Part shown: piece after piece, positions 37,167-39,904 of the stretch
Layout of the letters: the number at the start of each line of letters is the position of its first letter
How positions within the stretch are numbered: position 1 is the stretch's first letter
Assembly: GCA_025062235.1 (NCBI GenBank)
Contig: JANXAE010000011.1
Location: 1 to 39,904, forward strand
DNA: 39,904 bases
From: Bryobacteraceae bacterium
Lineage (GTDB): Bacteria; Acidobacteriota; Terriglobia; Bryobacterales; Bryobacteraceae
Direction of reading: 5' to 3'
The notes under the pieces: generated by a model
Databases searched by the model: none
What the model saw: the letters and a program-made list of their open reading frames with translations, nothing else
Told to the model about the DNA's origin: nothing
Program-made: the position numbers and the translations under genes

Positions 37167-38466
37167 CCAGCAAGCGGGGGAGCTTGCGTCCCGGGCGCCA
37201 GACCGTCTGCTCGCGCTCCGGGCCCGTCGAGATGCAGCCGATCTCGACACCGATGCGTTCTTCGAGGAAATTCAGGTAGTCGCGGGCGCGCTGCGGAAGA
37301 TCTTCGTAGCGCGTGAGCCCGGTGGTGGGGCTGCGCCAGCCGGGCAACACCTCGTAGACCGGTTCGATCGCGCTCAAGCCGCGGTGTGTCGCCGGCATCT
37401 CGTCAATCTCACGCCCGGCCAGCCGGTAGGCGACGCACACCGGAATTTCGTCGAATGGATCGAGCACGTCGAGCTTGGTCATGACCAGGCTGTCGAAGCC
37501 GTTGATCATGGATGTGTAGCGCAACAGCGGGATGTCGAACCAGCCGCAGCGGCGCGGGCGACCGGTGACTGCGCCGAACTCGGCGCCCAGGCGCCGCAGG
37601 GCTTCGCCGCGCTCATCGAGCGCTTCGCTAGGGAAGGGACCGGCGCCCACGCGCGTCAGATAGGCCTTCGCGACGCCGACCACGGCGTGGACGGCCGTGG
37701 GCGGCACGCCCGCGCCGATCGGAGCGCCGCCGGCTGCCGCGCTCGACGAGGTCACGAAGGGATAGGTGCCGTGGTCCACGTCGAGCATGGTTCCCTGGGC
37801 GCCCTCGAACAGGATCCGGCGGCCCGCTCGGATGGCTTCGTTCAGCAGCTTGGCGGTGTCACAGACCATCGGACGGAGCTGCTCCGCGTAGTCTTCGTAG
37901 CGCGCGCGAATGGCGGCGAAGTCAATCGGATCGCCGATCTGGAAGGCCCTGCGCACGATCTCCTTGTCCTCGGCCAGCGCGTCGTAGAGCTGGCGGAAGT
38001 TTTCGCGGTCGAGCAGATCCGCCATGCGGATGCCGCGGCGGGCAACTTTGTCTTCGTAGCACGGACCGATGCCGCGCGAGGTCGTGCCGATGGCCGGCCG
38101 TCCCGGACGCGCTTCCGTGATGCGTTCCAACATGCGATGGAAAGGGAAGATCACGTGTGCGCGGTTGCTGATGCGCAGGCGCCCGCGCACCTCCACGCCC
38201 GCCGCTTCCAGCGCTTCGATCTCTTCGAGCAGCGCCGCGGGGTCCACCACCAGGCCATTGCCGATGACCGCCAGCTTCCCGCAGAGGATTCCGCTCGGAA
38301 CCAGCTTCAGGATGAACTGGCGGTCCTGGATGCGCACCGTGTGCCCGGCGTTGTGGCCGCCCTGGTAGCGGACCACGATGTCGAAATGCGGGGCCAGCAG
38401 GTCAACGACCTTGCCTTTGCCCTCGTCGCCCCATTGCGCACCCAGCACCACGATGTTCTTCGCCAT
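37159..38466 (-). CDS. purA: Adenylosuccinate synthetase
   Basis: 435 residues. Joins IMP and aspartate with GTP to give adenylosuccinate, the committed step to AMP. All signatures are present: GAQWGDEGKGKVVD with the catalytic Asp, GGHNAGHT with the catalytic His, IGTTSRGIGPCYEDK, the FEGAQGTMLDVDHGTYPFVTSS block, RVGAGPFPSE, and the GRPRRCGWFD and DVLD segments. The length is normal. The ATG at 38466 is divergent from the POTRA gene with a 121-bp gap. Its stop lies in the hairpin shared with the kinase gene. There is no sign of odd regulation. Confidence 0.98.
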   Translation of the reverse strand: MAKNIVVLGAQWGDEGKGKVVDLLAPHFDIVVRYQGGHNAGHTVRIQDRQFILKLVPSGILCGKLAVIGNGLVVDPAALLEEIEALEAAGVEVRGRLRISNRAHVIFPFHRMLERITEARPGRPAIGTTSRGIGPCYEDKVARRGIRMADLLDRENFRQLYDALAEDKEIVRRAFQIGDPIDFAAIRARYEDYAEQLRPMVCDTAKLLNEAIRAGRRILFEGAQGTMLDVDHGTYPFVTSSSAAAGGAPIGAGVPPTAVHAVVGVAKAYLTRVGAGPFPSEALDERGEALRRLGAEFGAVTGRPRRCGWFDIPLLRYTSMINGFDSLVMTKLDVLDPFDEIPVCVAYRLAGREIDEMPATHRGLSAIEPVYEVLPGWRSPTTGLTRYEDLPQRARDYLNFLEERIGVEIGCISTGPEREQTVWRPGRKLPRLLEN

Positions 38467-38538
38467 TGAGATCCTTCCCAGCCTCTGCTCGGGCGTGGCT
38501 TGCCCCGGCCAGCTTCGTTCGGCGGGTCCGAAGCCATC

Positions 38539-38544
38539 ATTGTA
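38539..38544 (-). promoter_or_regulatory. Possible -10 element of purA
   Basis: On the minus strand TACAAT reads from 38544 to 38539 (five of six matches), about 70 bp before the purA ATG. No clear -35 accompanies it. It lies in the divergent gap with the POTRA gene, whose own promoter was not identified. Confidence 0.35.
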
Positions 38545-38587
38545 CCAGCCCCCGCTCGCCGGCCGCCGCGCGATACTGGCTCATAGG

Positions 38588-39889
38588 ATGCGTAGGATGC
38601 GCGTTGGCTGGCTGCTTGCGCTGGCGCCGCTGTTCGTCCTCGCGCAGGAGCGCCGCGCCACACCCTCCGGACCCGCCCGCGAAGGTCAGGCCTCGGGCGA
38701 TTGGCCGATCCGGGCTCTCCAGGTTACCGGGAACCAAAACTACGCGGCCGAGCAGATCCTGGCCGTGGCGGGCCTGCGCGTGGGCCAGATCGCCGGCCCC
38801 AAGGACTTCGAGGTGGCCCGCGACCGTCTCGCCGCCACAGGGGTGTTCGAAAGCATCGAATTCCGCTTCGGCCCAGCGTCGGGGGGCGGCGGTTACGCGG
38901 TGACTTTCCATGTGGTCGAAGCCGGCCCGTTCTTCCCCGTCCGCTTCGAGGACCTGGCCGCCTCCGACGAGGAGATCAGGTCGCACTTGCGGGCTCTCGA
39001 TCCGTTGTTTTCGGACCGCATCCCCGCCACGGAGGACATCCTGGCCCGCTACGCGCGCGCCATCGAACAGTTGCTCGAGCAGAAAGGCAAGCGGGAGCCC
39101 GTGAGCGGCAAACTGACCAGCGAAGCGGGCGAACCGCTGGCCGTGGTCTTCCGCCCGGCCAGGCCCCGGCCCGTCATCGCGGAGGTGCGATTCGTCGGGA
39201 ATCAGGTCGTCCCCGCGACGGCGCTGCAACGCGCGATCCACGCGGTGGCCATCGGCGTTCCCTATTCGGAGAAGACCTTCCGGCAACTGCTCGAGACCGA
39301 CGTACGGCCGCTTTACGAGGCGCGCGGGCGGGTGCGGGTCCAGTTTCCGCGCATCGAGGCGCAGCCTGCCGAAGGCATCAGGGGAGTCGTCGTCACGGTC
39401 CAGGTGGACGAGGGCGAAAGCTACAAACTGGGCGCCGTTCGGGTCTTGGGAGGTCCGCTGGAGGAGGGCGAGCTGTTGCGGGCGGCGGGCCTCCAGCCGG
39501 GGGATCTTTACGACGGGGCGCGCGTGCGCGCCGCCGTCGAGCGGCTCCAGCAGCGCCTGCGCCGCGAGGGTTACATGAGGGCCCGGGTCGAGGCCGTACC
39601 GCAGGTCGAGGAGCAGGGGCGTTCCGTGGAGGTCGCTTTCCGCGTCGAGGAAGGCCCTCGCTTCGTGTTTGGCAAGCTGGTCGTCCGCGGACTCGACCTG
39701 ATTGCGGAGGCCGCGATCCGGCGCATGTGGACCCTGAAACCCGGCCAGCCTTTCAACGCCGACTACCCCGAGCGCTTCCTGGCCCGCATCCGCGAGGAGG
39801 GAACCCTGGAAAACCTGCGCAAGGCTTCCGCCGAACTGGAGACCGACGACGAGCAGCGGACAGTCAACGTGACGCTGGTTTTCCGCTGA
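38588..39889 (+). CDS. BamA-like POTRA-repeat protein without an outer-membrane barrel
   Basis: 433 residues. A signal peptide (MRRMRVGWLLALAPLFVLAQ) is followed by about five POTRA-like repeats. These start near WPIRALQVTGNQNYAAEQIL, FFPVRFEDLAAS, PVIAEVRFVGNQVVPATALQ, YKLGAVRVLGGPLEEGELL and FVFGKLVVRGLDLIAEAAI. The G-N-x-x-V/Y pattern and the following AGL-x-x-G turns are typical. BamA has five such domains and then a ~350-residue barrel; here the frame ends at a TGA right after the fifth domain, 15 nt before the window edge. So it is a soluble periplasmic POTRA protein or the barrel is lost or encoded separately. It may interact with the BAM complex. The start may be the ATG at 38588 or 38597. 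Confidence 0.8.
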   Translation: MRRMRVGWLLALAPLFVLAQERRATPSGPAREGQASGDWPIRALQVTGNQNYAAEQILAVAGLRVGQIAGPKDFEVARDRLAATGVFESIEFRFGPASGGGGYAVTFHVVEAGPFFPVRFEDLAASDEEIRSHLRALDPLFSDRIPATEDILARYARAIEQLLEQKGKREPVSGKLTSEAGEPLAVVFRPARPRPVIAEVRFVGNQVVPATALQRAIHAVAIGVPYSEKTFRQLLETDVRPLYEARGRVRVQFPRIEAQPAEGIRGVVVTVQVDEGESYKLGAVRVLGGPLEEGELLRAAGLQPGDLYDGARVRAAVERLQQRLRREGYMRARVEAVPQVEEQGRSVEVAFRVEEGPRFVFGKLVVRGLDLIAEAAIRRMWTLKPGQPFNADYPERFLARIREEGTLENLRKASAELETDDEQRTVNVTLVFR

Positions 39890-39904
39890 ACCTAGCCTCC
39901 TGCG

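Overview
The window reads as chromosomal DNA of a high-GC, Gram-negative bacterium. Acidobacteriota of the Bryobacterales/Solibacter kind is the best guess. The grounds are uniformly GC-rich coding with many GTG and TTG starts, several enzymes carrying twin-arginine leaders, Hanks-type kinase signalling, a BamA-like POTRA protein that implies an outer membrane, and solitary catabolic modules. The assignment is an inference from gene content; no rRNA or other marker lies here. I found 34 protein genes covering nearly all of the window. I saw no tRNA, rRNA, CRISPR array, transposase, integrase or prophage gene, and no stretch of foreign-looking composition.

Layout. Positions 1-2764 hold the cut-off start of a gamma-glutamyltransferase, an exported aldo/keto reductase, a sugar-type periplasmic binding protein and a DinB-family protein. 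Positions 2775-9757 are the glutamate synthase locus: a LysR regulator divergent from gltB-gltD, with a clear promoter and a LysR-type dyad between them. Positions 9747-11739 encode a NarX/NarL-type two-component pair. Positions 11829-15898 look like a compatible-solute module: an MPGP-family phosphatase, a five-helix mechanosensitive-type membrane protein, a mannosylglycerate-synthase-like glycosyltransferase and a glucosyl-3-phosphoglycerate synthase. Positions 16011-17487 are a pterin operon: folE and two overlapping 6-pyruvoyl-tetrahydropterin synthase paralogues.

Positions 17593-22129 run on the plus strand: a GH51 arabinofuranosidase, then a translationally coupled TlpA-like / GlcD-like / UroD-like trio. 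Positions 22144-24323 are a minus-strand pair: a Tat-leader DegT aminotransferase and an eIF-2B-like protein. Positions 24588-27905 carry a secreted Gfo/Idh protein, a secreted nitroreductase and the two subunits of an aconitase X enzyme. They face an M20 amidohydrolase (27884-29434). Positions 29531-31240 hold one AAA ATPase with a TOPRIM-like C-terminus (OLD/PARIS-like). Positions 31320-34960 are etfB-etfA-acyl-CoA dehydrogenase. A 457-bp gap with the promoter of a Ser/Thr kinase follows, then the kinase, purA, and a protein made only of POTRA domains.

The most interesting points are these. The two adjacent PTPS paralogues have complementary losses in the catalytic triad (one keeps Cys but has Ser for Asp; the other keeps Asp-His but has Ala for Cys). 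The solute module suggests glucosylglycerate or mannosylglucosylglycerate. The POTRA protein has five repeats and no barrel. The AAA-TOPRIM protein is solitary. Several normally cytoplasmic enzyme families carry export leaders.
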